Shown here: in pieces, positions 33,839 to 41,975 of the stretch
How the letters are laid out: each line of letters begins with the position of its first letter
Numbering within the stretch: the first letter of the stretch is position 1
Source: Microvirga arvi
Lineage (GTDB): Bacteria; Pseudomonadota; Alphaproteobacteria; Rhizobiales; Beijerinckiaceae
Direction: 5' to 3'
NCBI RefSeq assembly: GCF_016892765.1
Contig: NZ_JAFEMD010000007.1
Span: 88,370 to 152,369, forward strand
DNA length: 64,000 bases
Translations under genes and position numbers: made by a program
The notes under the pieces: model-generated
Told to the model about the DNA's origin: nothing
The model's input: only the letters and a program-made list of their open reading frames with translations
Database searches by the model: none

Positions 33839-35053
33839 TCAGGCTGCTGCGAGGATCTCGTCGGCGGGTCCGAAGAACTCGTAATGGATACGGTTCGACC
33901 GGACCCCGGCCAGCGCCAGACCGCCCACGAACGCCCGCAGGAACGGCCGCGGACCACAGAGGTAGTAGCCCGCCTCGTCCAGCGGTGTGTTCGCCCGCAG
34001 CCAGTCCACCGTGATCAGGCCCTCGTGATCGTACTCCTGGCCCCGTTGGTCCTCGGGGCGCGGCTCGACGTAGAAGGTCGTGGCCTGGATGTTGGGATGA
34101 GCGCCGGCCAGGGACCGGACCCGGTCCTTCATGGCATGGGTTGAGCCGTTCAGCGTGCCATGCACGTAATGGACGGCCTTGTTCGGATACCGAGCGGCGA
34201 TGGTCTCCAGCATGCTCATCACCGGGGTCAGCCCGACGCCGCCGCTCAGGAGCACCACGGGCCGGGGAGATTCCTCGTTCAGGAAGAACTCGCCTGCCGG
34301 CGGCGCCACCTTGAGAACAGTCCCGACTTCGGTCTCCTCGTGCAGCCAGGTGGAGGCAATGCCCTGCGGCTCCCGTTTGACCGAGATGCGGTAGGTCTCG
34401 CCGTTCGGCGCGCTGGAGATGCTGTAGTTGCGCTTTAGGGGATGCTGGCCTGGCACCTCGATCCAGAAGGTCAGATACTGGCCGGGCTGGTGGCGCAGGA
34501 CGGGTCGTCCGTCCTCGGGCCGCAGCACGAACGAGGTGATGATCTCGCTCTCCTTCTGATTGCTTTCGATCCGGAAATTGCGCCAGCCGTTCCAGCCGCC
34601 GGGCGCTGAGGCCAGGCTGGTGTAGATCGCCTTCTCGCGCCCGATCAGCACGTGGGCCAGGAACCAGTACGCTTCGCCCCAGGCAGCCAGGATCTCGTCC
34701 GTGGCAGCGCCGCCGAGCACGTCCTTGATCGCGCCGAGCAGCGCCTCGGCCACATGTGGATAATGCTCAGGCAGGATGTTCAGGCCAACATGCTTCTGGG
34801 CGATCCGCTCCACGGCCGGAGCAAGCGCGCCGAGATTGTCGATGTTCTGCGCATAGGCAAGGATGGCGGAGGCCAGCGCCTTGGGCTGCGATCCGGTCTC
34901 GCCATGATGCGACTGGTTGAAGAGATCGCGGATCTCCTCGTTCCGGAACATGCGCTCGTACATGCGCTTGGTGATCGCCAGCCCATGTTCCTGGAGTGCG
35001 GGAACCGTGGCTTTCACGAGATGGATGGTGGCGTCGCTCAGCGTGTCCGTCAT
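33839..35053 (-). CDS. hmp: Flavohaemoglobin, NO dioxygenase
   Basis: A 404-aa three-domain protein that oxidises NO to nitrate with O2 and NAD(P)H. The globin domain (1-140) has the proximal-histidine region IAQKHVGLNILPEHYPHV, the FAD domain has RNYSISSAP, and the NAD domain has LSGGVGLTPVMSMLE and a C-terminal YYLCGPRPFLRA. ATG 35053 follows GAGGAGG. Standing beside nnrS and the other NO genes it gives aerobic protection against NO made by NirK. No TTG-N8-CAA site was found upstream, so control may differ from that of the anaerobic genes. Confidence 0.95.
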   Translation of the reverse strand: MTDTLSDATIHLVKATVPALQEHGLAITKRMYERMFRNEEIRDLFNQSHHGETGSQPKALASAILAYAQNIDNLGALAPAVERIAQKHVGLNILPEHYPHVAEALLGAIKDVLGGAATDEILAAWGEAYWFLAHVLIGREKAIYTSLASAPGGWNGWRNFRIESNQKESEIITSFVLRPEDGRPVLRHQPGQYLTFWIEVPGQHPLKRNYSISSAPNGETYRISVKREPQGIASTWLHEETEVGTVLKVAPPAGEFFLNEESPRPVVLLSGGVGLTPVMSMLETIAARYPNKAVHYVHGTLNGSTHAMKDRVRSLAGAHPNIQATTFYVEPRPEDQRGQEYDHEGLITVDWLRANTPLDEAGYYLCGPRPFLRAFVGGLALAGVRSNRIHYEFFGPADEILAAA

Positions 35054-35233
35054 GGGATGACCTCCTCGTGTGCCTTGAGAACGCGGATCGGGTTGCGAGG
35101 TGCCATGGATCATGCGTTGCGGGGCGAGACCATCGGGATGCATCGGCTGACGTTCCCTGATCGTGACCGGGGCCAAGCTCGTGATGCCCAATCCGCGACG
35201 GGCATCATCCCATTGGCCGGGGTCGGCCCAGCG

Positions 35234-35629
35234 TCACGAGAAGCTGAGATCGGCGGGCCGTTCACCCCGCAGTTCCCGCACAGTCTCTGCGTTGGGGCAG
35301 TACCCGTGGTAGGTCAGGGACGCCTGTCCGCGGTCGAGATCCCGTCGGCAACGGGCGACCGCCGCACATTCCGAGCAGGTCACGCTCATGTCGCGCATCA
35401 GCGCAGTCCGCTCGTGCATGATCCTGTCGGGGTCAAGTGCGAGAACCCCCATCAGCCGCGGCAGCTCCGCGCCCGCTTGAGTGCCACGCGCCACGAGGCG
35501 GACCACCACGTCCTCCGGCACCCCAATATCGCGGGCCAGTGCCTCCCTCTCATCCGGACCGAGCGCGGCGAATTCGCGCGCGCACGCCCGGTTCGATCGC
35601 CATTGCCTGATCGCCGTCGCCAAACTCAT
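35234..35629 (-). CDS. DUF6455 family protein
   Basis: A 131-aa soluble protein beginning MSLATAIRQWRSNRACAREF. The C-terminal part has four or more cysteines (SVTCSECAAVARCRRDLDRG, then HGYCPNAETV), which matches the DUF6455 pattern and may bind metal. ATG 35629 has GGAG 6 nt upstream. A TTG-N8-CAA palindrome lies 53-66 nt upstream, which places the gene in the probable NO-responsive regulon. Function unknown. Confidence 0.75.
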   Translation of the reverse strand: MSLATAIRQWRSNRACAREFAALGPDEREALARDIGVPEDVVVRLVARGTQAGAELPRLMGVLALDPDRIMHERTALMRDMSVTCSECAAVARCRRDLDRGQASLTYHGYCPNAETVRELRGERPADLSFS

Positions 35630-35681
35630 GATCGCCTCCATGCTGTGCGACGCAGGATGCCGGAGACCGCAGCCCCGAACG

Positions 35682-35695
35682 TTGATCCAGCACAA
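35682..35695. promoter_or_regulatory. NnrR/FNR-like site upstream of DUF6455 gene
   Basis: TTGATCCAGCACAA (TTG-N8-CAA), 53 nt upstream of the ATG at 35629. Confidence 0.5.
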
Positions 35696-35716
35696 ATCCA
35701 GACGCTTTCCGCGGTC

Positions 35717-36901
35717 TCAGGCCGTCACGCGCGGACGGGTGAACACGGCCCAGTAGGCCAGGGTGAACCCGACGAAGGCTGCTGCCCACGCACCGCCCGC
35801 CACATGCAGCAGGGTGCCGCTCCAGGCGGGATGGATCGCGGCGCAGATCCGGGCAAGGGCGGCCGCGACCAGCAACAGGTAGATTGCCTGAACGGCCGCC
35901 GTTGCTGCGAGCGCCCTCCCCGTATGGCCGAGGCTTGCCCGGGACATTACGGCCAGGGTCATGATGCCCATGGCGCCGCCCGTCCAGGCGTGGATCCCGG
36001 CTCCGGTGGACAGCAGTTCCAGCGACGCCAGCCCCGTGAGAACGAAGCCCAGGGGCACGAAAGCGTAGCCAACATGTAGGATCACCACGAGACGGTCCCG
36101 CCAGGTGCGCTCGCCGGCCCAGCGCGCCAGCCGCGCCGCCTGAAGCACGCCAGCCGCGATCAGGGCCGCGCCGGTCACGCTTCGGTCAGGAGCGGCAATC
36201 CAGGCCAGGAACGCGGCGCCTGCGGCGATCATGGAGACGATGTCGAAGCGCCCGAACGAGGCCGGCAGGCGGCCGGGGTTTTCCCGCACGAGCCAGTTGC
36301 GAGTGAAGCTCGGGATGATGCGCCCGCCGACGAGCATGATCAGCATCATGGTGGCAGCGATCCCGAAGCGAACGCCGTAGTCGGCGGCACCGAGGACATG
36401 GGCCTCGATGTGGAAGACGATGTTACCGGCGGTGAGGACGCCGAGCGCGATCAGGACCTTGAGGTTGCGCCAGTTCCTGCCCTTGATGATCTCCCGCCCC
36501 AAGACGGCCGCGACGAGCAGAAGGAACGCGTTGTCGACGACCGCCGCCGCCTCCCAGCCGGTCCAGGCGGAAGTCGTGACCGCGATCCGGCCTGCACCCC
36601 AGGTCAGGACAAGGACGAGCAGCGGCCGCCCCTGGAGCGGCATGCGCCCGGTCCAATTCGGGACCGCCGTCAGCAGGAACCCGGTGATGACTGCCGGAAG
36701 ATAGCCGTAGAGCATTTCGTGGATGTGCCAGTCGCGCGGGGCGAAGACGGTCGAGAGCTCCAGTTCGCCATAGAACATCGGGAGCCAGGCCAGGATCGCG
36801 AGACCGGCATAGAGGGAACCAAAGAGGAAGAACGGCCGAAAGCCGTATGAGAGGAGTGCGGGTCCCGTGTAGTCCCGCAGGCGTGGGATCGGAGCCATCA
36901 T
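35717..36901 (-). CDS. nnrS: NnrS family haem/copper membrane protein
   Basis: A 394-aa polytopic inner-membrane protein with about twelve helices. NnrS family landmarks are present: DWHIHEMLYGYLPAVITGFL, TAVPNWTGR, GGRIIPSFTRNWL and GIHAWTGGAMGIMTLAVMSR. NnrS is linked to relief of nitrosative stress and iron-dinitrosyl formation in denitrifiers; it is often under NnrR. ATG 36901 overlaps the ccoG stop (ATGA), so pseudoazurin, ccoG and nnrS form one operon. Confidence 0.92.
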   Translation of the reverse strand: MMAPIPRLRDYTGPALLSYGFRPFFLFGSLYAGLAILAWLPMFYGELELSTVFAPRDWHIHEMLYGYLPAVITGFLLTAVPNWTGRMPLQGRPLLVLVLTWGAGRIAVTTSAWTGWEAAAVVDNAFLLLVAAVLGREIIKGRNWRNLKVLIALGVLTAGNIVFHIEAHVLGAADYGVRFGIAATMMLIMLVGGRIIPSFTRNWLVRENPGRLPASFGRFDIVSMIAAGAAFLAWIAAPDRSVTGAALIAAGVLQAARLARWAGERTWRDRLVVILHVGYAFVPLGFVLTGLASLELLSTGAGIHAWTGGAMGIMTLAVMSRASLGHTGRALAATAAVQAIYLLLVAAALARICAAIHPAWSGTLLHVAGGAWAAAFVGFTLAYWAVFTRPRVTA

Positions 36902-38343
36902 CGGCCTCCTTCGACTGGAATGAAGATGTCGTGCACCGTCACGGCGCCGCCCGATGCGACGTCGGTCGCCGTGAATGCAATGGGCTGCCTGTCGTCCGCA
37001 GGAGCCGTCAAGAGCGCGCGCAGTTCGCGGGTCGTGTCGGGGGCGACGCTCACAGGGCCATCCTCGCCGACCACCTCGACGGTTGCGGACTGCAACCCAG
37101 TCACGATCACGCGGAACGAGCGCTCCCGGTCCGCCTTGTTGTAGAGACGGACCGCGTAGCCGTTCCGGGTTCGGCCATCCGATAGCCTCACGGCAACGGG
37201 ATTGCGGTCGTGGATTACCATGATCTTGGCATCGCTCCGCATCGACAGGCTCCCACCTATCATCCCTGCCAGAGCCATGACGGACAGCCCAAGGCCGACG
37301 GTCTTCGGCCTCCACACGCGCCGACGGGAAGGCTCGTTCCTGCGCTCGCGTTCGATGTTCGACCAAGCCTCGTAGTCGATGAGGCCGCGAGGGCGGTCGA
37401 GCTTGGCCATCACGCTGTCGCAGGCATCCACGCACAGGCCGCAGTTGATGCAGGCGAAGTTCGGCCCCTCGCGGATGTCGATACCGATCGGGCAGACGTT
37501 CACGCACTGCATGCAGTCGACGCAATCCCCGGCGGGCTCGCCCTTCGCCCTCAGCTCGGCTGCCTTCTTGGCCGAACCGCGCGGCTCGCCCCGGTGGTTC
37601 CTGTAATTGACGGTCAGCGCCTCCGTATCCCAGATTGCGCCCTGGAGCCGCGGCCACGGGCACATCCAGGTACAGACCTGCTCGCGGGCGAACCCTGCCA
37701 GGGTGTAGGTGGCGCCGGTCAGGATGCCGACCCACGCATGGGCAAGCATTGAGGCGCGACCCGTCGCGAGATCGACCAGCAGCGTCGGAGCGTCCGTGAA
37801 GTAGAGGACGAAGGCACCTCCGGTGAGCATTGCGATGAGGAGCCAGATCGCATGCTTGAGCCCGATCTCAAGGATTCGCCTCGGCGTGAGCGGAGCGCCG
37901 TGCTTCTTCAGGCGCTCCCTGCGGTCACCCTCGGCGAAGCGCTCGACGAGCAGGAACAGGTCGGTCCAGACGGTCTGCGGGCAGAAGTAGCCGCACCAAA
38001 CGCGTCCCGCGACGGCGTTGAGCCAGATGAGGATCAGCGTCGCCAGGATCAGCAGGCCCGTGAGGTAGTAGACCTCCTGCGGCCAGATCTCGACGAAGAA
38101 GAAATAAAAGCGTCCGCGCTCAAGGTCGAGGAGGACGGCCTGGTCGGGCTGGCCCGGGCCGCGGGCCCAGCGGATGAACGGCAGAACGTAGTAGACGGCC
38201 AGGCAGGCGATCAGCGCGATCCACTTGAGGCGACGGTATCGGCCAGAGACGGATTGGGGAACGACCCGCTCCGTGATGACCCCGCGCTTCGGCCTGCGCA
38301 GGTGGGCGCGTTCGGGCTTGAAGCTGATGTCGAGGGTGGCCAT
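36898..38343 (-). CDS. ccoG: CcoG/RdxA-type cytochrome oxidase assembly ferredoxin
   Basis: A 481-aa membrane-bound iron-sulfur protein that in other bacteria reduces copper(II) for cbb3 oxidase assembly. It has several N-terminal membrane helices, the motif RVWCGYFCPQTVW, a second CTWMCPWPRLQG, two 4Fe-4S clusters (CVDCMQCVNVCP and CINCGLCVDACD) and a C-terminal Ig-like domain (YAVRLYNKADRERSF). No ccoNOQP or ccoI genes are in the window; here it is joined to pseudoazurin and nnrS, so it may supply copper(I) to denitrification proteins (inference). ATG 38343 chosen. Confidence 0.92.
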   Translation of the reverse strand: MATLDISFKPERAHLRRPKRGVITERVVPQSVSGRYRRLKWIALIACLAVYYVLPFIRWARGPGQPDQAVLLDLERGRFYFFFVEIWPQEVYYLTGLLILATLILIWLNAVAGRVWCGYFCPQTVWTDLFLLVERFAEGDRRERLKKHGAPLTPRRILEIGLKHAIWLLIAMLTGGAFVLYFTDAPTLLVDLATGRASMLAHAWVGILTGATYTLAGFAREQVCTWMCPWPRLQGAIWDTEALTVNYRNHRGEPRGSAKKAAELRAKGEPAGDCVDCMQCVNVCPIGIDIREGPNFACINCGLCVDACDSVMAKLDRPRGLIDYEAWSNIERERRNEPSRRRVWRPKTVGLGLSVMALAGMIGGSLSMRSDAKIMVIHDRNPVAVRLSDGRTRNGYAVRLYNKADRERSFRVIVTGLQSATVEVVGEDGPVSVAPDTTRELRALLTAPADDRQPIAFTATDVASGGAVTVHDIFIPVEGGR

Positions 38344-38364
38344 CGGGCGCCGCAAGGATTGTTG

Positions 38365-38396
38365 GCGCCGCCGCGGAAGGAACACCGCGGCGGCGC
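38365..38396. other. GC-rich hairpin between pseudoazurin and ccoG genes
   Basis: Perfect 12-bp stem GCGCCGCCGCGG / CCGCGGCGGCGC with an 8-nt loop. On the transcribed (minus) strand no T-run follows, so it may attenuate or protect the pseudoazurin message rather than fully terminate. Confidence 0.6.
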
Positions 38397-38417
38397 AAGG
38401 AGTTGTGGCTAGCTGAG

Positions 38418-38873
38418 TTACTTGGCGGCGGTCTGGGTCGCCGCGAGCTTGTCGAACAGGGTGGCGAAGGCTTGCTTGGCCTTGCCCGGATGCGTCGCGG
38501 CCTTCGCCTGGTCTGCGTTCGTCGGCTCGCCGACGACCACCATGCCGACCATGCCCATGCCGTAGTGCGGCTTGCACTTGTAGCCGTACACGCCAGCCTT
38601 GTCGAAGGTGATGGCCAACTCCTCGTTGACCTTGCCGACGAACTTCTGCCCGCCCTCAGGCAACATGCCGTCGACGGTCTCGACGTTGTGGCCCTTGTCC
38701 GCGGCCACGAACTTCACGGTATCACCGGGATTGATCTTCACCAGCGCGGGCTCGAACACCATGACGCCTTCGGTGCCCTTGTTGAGCATCTTCACCTCGA
38801 CTTCGGCGGCAGCGGCTGCACCCACGAATCCAAGGGCAGCCACAAGGGCGCCAAGCACGATAACCTTCTTCAT
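38418..38873 (-). CDS. Pseudoazurin
   Basis: A 151-aa periplasmic blue copper protein that donates electrons to NirK and possibly NosZ. The signal peptide is MKKVIVLGALVAALGFVGAA with cleavage near AAA. The type 1 copper ligands are visible as His in DKGHNVETV and Cys, His and Met in YGYKCKPHYGMGM. It is the first gene of the minus-strand operon with ccoG and nnrS. A TTG-N8-CAA site lies 80 nt upstream of the ATG. Confidence 0.95.
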   Translation of the reverse strand: MKKVIVLGALVAALGFVGAAAAAEVEVKMLNKGTEGVMVFEPALVKINPGDTVKFVAADKGHNVETVDGMLPEGGQKFVGKVNEELAITFDKAGVYGYKCKPHYGMGMVGMVVVGEPTNADQAKAATHPGKAKQAFATLFDKLAATQTAAK

Positions 38874-38952
38874 GATCCTTCTCCTTCAATGAAGCCTGCG
38901 AGCCTCACCGGCTCTTGAGGAGGAGTCATACGCCTCGCCGCGCGTGCCTTGT

Positions 38953-38966
38953 TTGATCTGCCACAA
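38953..38966. promoter_or_regulatory. NnrR/FNR-like site upstream of pseudoazurin
   Basis: TTGATCTGCCACAA, 80 nt upstream of the pseudoazurin ATG; close to the site at 35682 (TTGATCCAGCACAA). Confidence 0.55.
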
Positions 38967-39035
38967 ACTTACGGACATTCTCCATCGAAAGATCCGGATG
39001 CGGGTTCCATTCCCCCCTAGCGAGGACTGAGTGGC

Positions 39036-39049
39036 TTGAGATACATCAA
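39036..39049. promoter_or_regulatory. NnrR/FNR-like site upstream of the regulator gene
   Basis: TTGAGATACATCAA, nine of ten positions of the FNR consensus TTGAT-N4-ATCAA. It lies 140-160 nt upstream of the possible starts of the regulator and may allow FNR-type or self control. Confidence 0.55.
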
Positions 39050-39188
39050 TTCGATTGGATCGCCGCTGACGTAATAAGGATGGAGCAAGATATCCGATGA
39101 TGATCGGGGTTGGCTCCATGGCATCCACATACGGGAGGAAGGGCGTGACCTCGCTCCACCTTCGGGATACCATCGGCGTGACGCTTGA

Positions 39189-39908
39189 ATGAGAGATGGA
39201 ATCCGCAGAATGCCGAACCTGGACAAGTCCCTCGTGGCCGATCTTCCGATGTTCGCGGGAGTGGAGCCGGGCGATTTCAACGACATCCTTCGGGAAGCGC
39301 AATCGATCCGTTATCGTAAGGGCGCGAGCGTCTTCCAACAGGACGAGGAGGCACATTCCTTCTTCATCCTTCTCCACGGGCACCTTCGGGTCATGAAGGT
39401 CACGCCCGACGGGCAGCAGGTCGTGGTCCGCTACGTGACTCCCGGCGAGATCTTCGGGATCGCCATGGCAATGGGTCGCGGTACTTACCCGGCGACCGCC
39501 TTGGCCGTCGTGGACAGTCTTGCCCTCGTGTGGCCGTCCGCGGCCTGGCCCCGCCTCGTCGCGAAGCATCCTTCGCTGGCCGTCAATACGATCCAGACCG
39601 TCGGAAGTCGCCTCCAGGACGCCCACACCCGTGTTGTCGAGATGTCGACGGAGCAGGTCGAGAGGCGCATTGCCCACGCGCTCCTGCGTCTCGCCCAGCA
39701 GGCAGGGCGGAAGGGCGAGGACGGCATCCAGATCGATTTTCCGATCTCACGCCAGGACGTCGCGGAGATGACGGGAACCACGCTTCACACGGTCAGCCGC
39801 ATCCTGAGCGCCTGGGAGGATCAGGGACTCGTTGAGAGCGGGCGCCAGAGGATCTCCATCCGGGACCCACACAAGCTGTTCATGCTTGCCGAGCGTCCAT
39901 CCGCCTGA
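39189..39908 (+). CDS. nnrR: Crp/Fnr-family regulator, Nnr/Dnr type
   Basis: A 239-aa transcription factor: cyclic-nucleotide-like sensor domain (PMFAGVEPGDFNDIL, FFILLHGHLRVMKVTPDG, GEIFGIAMAM), long dimer helix, and a C-terminal winged helix-turn-helix (ISRQDVAEMTGTTLHTVSRIL). The whole protein has no cysteine, so it cannot hold the FNR iron-sulfur cluster; this points to the NnrR/Dnr group that answers NO. Start is ATG 39189 or ATG 39210; neither ribosome site is strong. Nearby TTG-N8-CAA sites fit the recognition motif of this group. Confidence 0.88.
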   Translation: MRDGIRRMPNLDKSLVADLPMFAGVEPGDFNDILREAQSIRYRKGASVFQQDEEAHSFFILLHGHLRVMKVTPDGQQVVVRYVTPGEIFGIAMAMGRGTYPATALAVVDSLALVWPSAAWPRLVAKHPSLAVNTIQTVGSRLQDAHTRVVEMSTEQVERRIAHALLRLAQQAGRKGEDGIQIDFPISRQDVAEMTGTTLHTVSRILSAWEDQGLVESGRQRISIRDPHKLFMLAERPSA

Positions 39909-39919
39909 GGATCATCACT

Positions 39920-40186
39920 TCATCCTGGCCAGCGGGCCGGGATGGATGCAGGCTCGTCCCGCACAGAGAGAGCGGAACCTTTCGCGATGATGGTCCTCAA
40001 GTCGGCCAGGAATTCGGTCGGATCGACACCATGCTCGCGGCAGGCGTCAGCCACAGTGTGGAAGCAGGCGATCGGGCAGCCGACGCAGTGCATCCTGTGG
40101 TTCAGGAACGCCCGGATCGTCATCGGCCACCGCCGCATGACGTCATCGACGAGCTGGGTGGGTTCAACGGGCATCATGGCCTCCAC
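39920..40186 (-). CDS. DUF1858 domain protein
   Basis: An 88-aa protein of the DUF1858 family (ScdA/RIC N-terminal-like). It has VDDVMRRWPMTIRAFLNHRM and the cysteine motif HCVGCPIACFHTVADACREHG. Related small proteins occur beside denitrification and hemerythrin genes and are thought to serve in iron-sulfur repair or redox chemistry. ATG 40186, or ATG 40174 after it. A TTG-N8-CAA site lies 54-67 nt upstream. Confidence 0.85.
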   Translation of the reverse strand: MEAMMPVEPTQLVDDVMRRWPMTIRAFLNHRMHCVGCPIACFHTVADACREHGVDPTEFLADLRTIIAKGSALSVRDEPASIPARWPG

Positions 40187-40503
40187 GCTGATGGCTTGAT
40201 TGACATGGCCCCATCTAATCAGTTCCCGGCTGCCTTTCTTTGCGCGGCATCAACCAGGCAAAGGGCACAGACGTGCCGGCGCTTTTTGTTTGAGATGGGG
40301 CAAAGAAGCGGCGGGCTCGATGGGAGAGTGTCCCGGTCATCGAACGTGGGCGTCATCGGGGACCCGCGGGAGCGATCCTGCGCCGGATCCGGAATGCCCC
40401 CCTCCATCGATGCCACCCCGTCCGGGATCCGCAGGGATAACCCGGACCTCGCCACCGACCATGGCCGGAACCTGCCCGGCTGCCCGCCAAGGAATGCTTG
40501 CCG
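40187..40503. other. Intergenic control region between DUF1858 and DUF2249 genes
   Basis: 317 bases without a convincing gene, with one TTG-N8-CAA palindrome at 40240-40253. A minus-strand frame across 40219-40569 overlaps this site and has no family-like content. Confidence 0.5.
40240..40253. promoter_or_regulatory. NnrR/FNR-like site upstream of DUF1858 gene
   Basis: TTGCGCGGCATCAA, 54 nt upstream of the DUF1858 start. Nearly the same as the site at 57227 (TTGCGCGGTGTCAA). Confidence 0.55.
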
Positions 40504-40752
40504 ATGTGCAGTTGCAACGTGACCGAAACCGTCCTTGATGTCCGCCAGATCATGCCGCGGATGCGCCACCCCCTGATTTTCAGCACCTTCGACCAGCTCG
40601 ATGACGGCGAGGGCTTCCTACTCGTGAGCGACCATGACCCGAGGCCCCTCCTCTATCAGTTCGGCGTCAACTACCCGGGCGCCTTCGATTGGGATTACGT
40701 GGCGAAAGGACCCGATCTCTGGCAGGTCCGCATCAGCCGTGCGGCAGCCTGA
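40504..40752 (+). CDS. DUF2249 domain protein
   Basis: An 82-aa soluble protein with the DUF2249 signature: TVLDVRQIMPRMRHPLIFST, LDDGEGFLLVSDHDPRPLLYQ and a C-terminal WDYVAKGPDLWQVRISR. Such proteins are common in denitrification islands and near hemerythrin-like genes; function unknown, with a TusA-like fold suggested. ATG 40504 with AAGGA 9 nt upstream. Confidence 0.85.
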   Translation: MCSCNVTETVLDVRQIMPRMRHPLIFSTFDQLDDGEGFLLVSDHDPRPLLYQFGVNYPGAFDWDYVAKGPDLWQVRISRAAA

Positions 40753-40972
40753 GTCGGAGTGTCCGAAAACACCCTGACGCGGAGCCGCTCAGGACTCCGC
40801 GTCATGCCGCCGTGCCCGGCGCACCGTCGCCGGGGCTCCATGGCGCCCCATGAAGGATCATGCAGGCTAGCGGATCATTTCCTCCCATGCCGCGATTCAT
40901 GCCCGCACGATCCCTGGCCCGCTGGCCGGACTGATCCTGGTCGAGTGCAGACCCAACCTGGAACCGTCACCC

Positions 40973-41665
40973 GTGACTGAATTTACCCTTGCCTTGGCCA
41001 TCTTCGTCGCGGCTCACCTGATACCGGCAAGCCCCGGCTTGCGGTCGCGCCTGATCGCAGCAACGGGAAGGACGACCTATCTCGTTGCCTATTCGATCCT
41101 TTCCCTCGGTCTGCTCGGCTGGCTCGTCCTCGCCGCTCAGCGGGCGGAGACGATCGTGCTCTGGGATCCCGCCCCCTGGCAGTGGCACGTGCCCTTCCTT
41201 GCCATGCCGGTCGCCGCATTCCTCCTGATTGCCGGCCTCATGTGGCCCAACCCGCTCTCGATCTCGCTGCGGAGCGGCGAGGAGACGGGTCCCATCGTCG
41301 CCGTCACGCGGCACCCTGTCCTCTGGGGCTTCCTGATCTGGGCGGCATCGCACATCCCGGCGAATGGAACTCTCGTCGCGGTTCTTCTCTTTGGCGGGAT
41401 GGCCACATTCTCGATGCTCGGGTTCTTCCTGGTCGACCGCAAGGCCCGCAAGCGCATGGGCTGCGAGCGCTGGGGCGCCCGAAGCGCCGGAACATCCATC
41501 GTCCCGTTCACGGCACTGTTGCAGGGGCGGGCTCCACGGACATCGCTGCGTCCCCTGACGCTGCCCGCCCTGATCGCGATCGCCGCCTGTGCCTGGTTCG
41601 TGCTCCAGGGGCATGCGCTCCTCATCGGACCCGACCCCCTCGCAGGCATTCTCGCGATGCGGTAG
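40973..41665 (+). CDS. nnrU: NnrU family membrane protein
   Basis: A 230-aa inner-membrane protein with about six helices. NnrU landmarks are HLIPASPGLRSRLIAATGR near the N-terminus, WHVPFLAMPVAAFLLIAG, VTRHPVLWGFLIWAASHI and FLVDRKARKRMG. The family is distantly like isoprenylcysteine methyltransferases and is required for nitrite or NO reductase activity in some denitrifiers; mechanism unknown. It begins at GTG 40973. Confidence 0.92.
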   Translation: MTEFTLALAIFVAAHLIPASPGLRSRLIAATGRTTYLVAYSILSLGLLGWLVLAAQRAETIVLWDPAPWQWHVPFLAMPVAAFLLIAGLMWPNPLSISLRSGEETGPIVAVTRHPVLWGFLIWAASHIPANGTLVAVLLFGGMATFSMLGFFLVDRKARKRMGCERWGARSAGTSIVPFTALLQGRAPRTSLRPLTLPALIAIAACAWFVLQGHALLIGPDPLAGILAMR

Positions 41666-41687
41666 ACGCCGAGGCGCCGGAACCGCG

Positions 41688-41843
41688 CTATTGGGTCAGG
41701 AAGAGCGTGACCGCGATGGCCACCGACATGGTCACGGCGGCGATCGTGCCGCTCAGGCGCAACACCCCTATCCCGTGAAGCATCACCGCGAATATCACGA
41801 TGAGGGGCGTCGCCATCACCAGTCCGACCTGTGCATCGCTCAT
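41688..41843 (-). CDS. 51-residue membrane protein in the nor locus
   Basis: A short frame not previously obvious because of its size. ATG 41843 follows CAGGAGAG at 8-nt spacing. The product has a short polar start (MSDAQVG), a first hydrophobic segment LVMATPLIVIFAVMLHGIG, a short polar turn VLRLSG and a second hydrophobic segment TIAAVTMSVAIAVTLFL, ending TQ. It is divergent from norE and convergent with nnrU, and a TTG-N8-CAA site lies 61 nt upstream. It may be a small accessory subunit of a membrane complex; I know no family name. Confidence 0.65.
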   Translation of the reverse strand: MSDAQVGLVMATPLIVIFAVMLHGIGVLRLSGTIAAVTMSVAIAVTLFLTQ

Positions 41844-41903
41844 AACACGTCTCTCCTGTCTTCGAGTCCCGTCACTCTATGGACCGGGAGGCCGAGGACT
41901 TGT

Positions 41904-41917
41904 TTGAGGCAGCGCAA
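41904..41917. promoter_or_regulatory. NnrR/FNR-like site between norE and the small membrane gene
   Basis: TTGAGGCAGCGCAA, about 60 nt from both divergent starts (41843 and 41976), so it could serve both. Confidence 0.5.
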
Positions 41918-41975
41918 CGAGAATGCCCGAAGCCGACCATAAAAATCGGTATCGGCAAGTACGGAATGACAGGGA

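Larger units (their letters stand above)
38874..39188. other. Divergent control region between pseudoazurin and nnrR
   Basis: 315 bases without a gene. It carries two TTG-N8-CAA palindromes (38953-38966 and 39036-39049) and presumably both promoters. Confidence 0.6.

Noticed and set aside
40219..40569. Minus-strand gene between DUF1858 and DUF2249
   Set aside because: It overlaps the DUF2249 start and a regulatory palindrome and shows no recognisable protein features.
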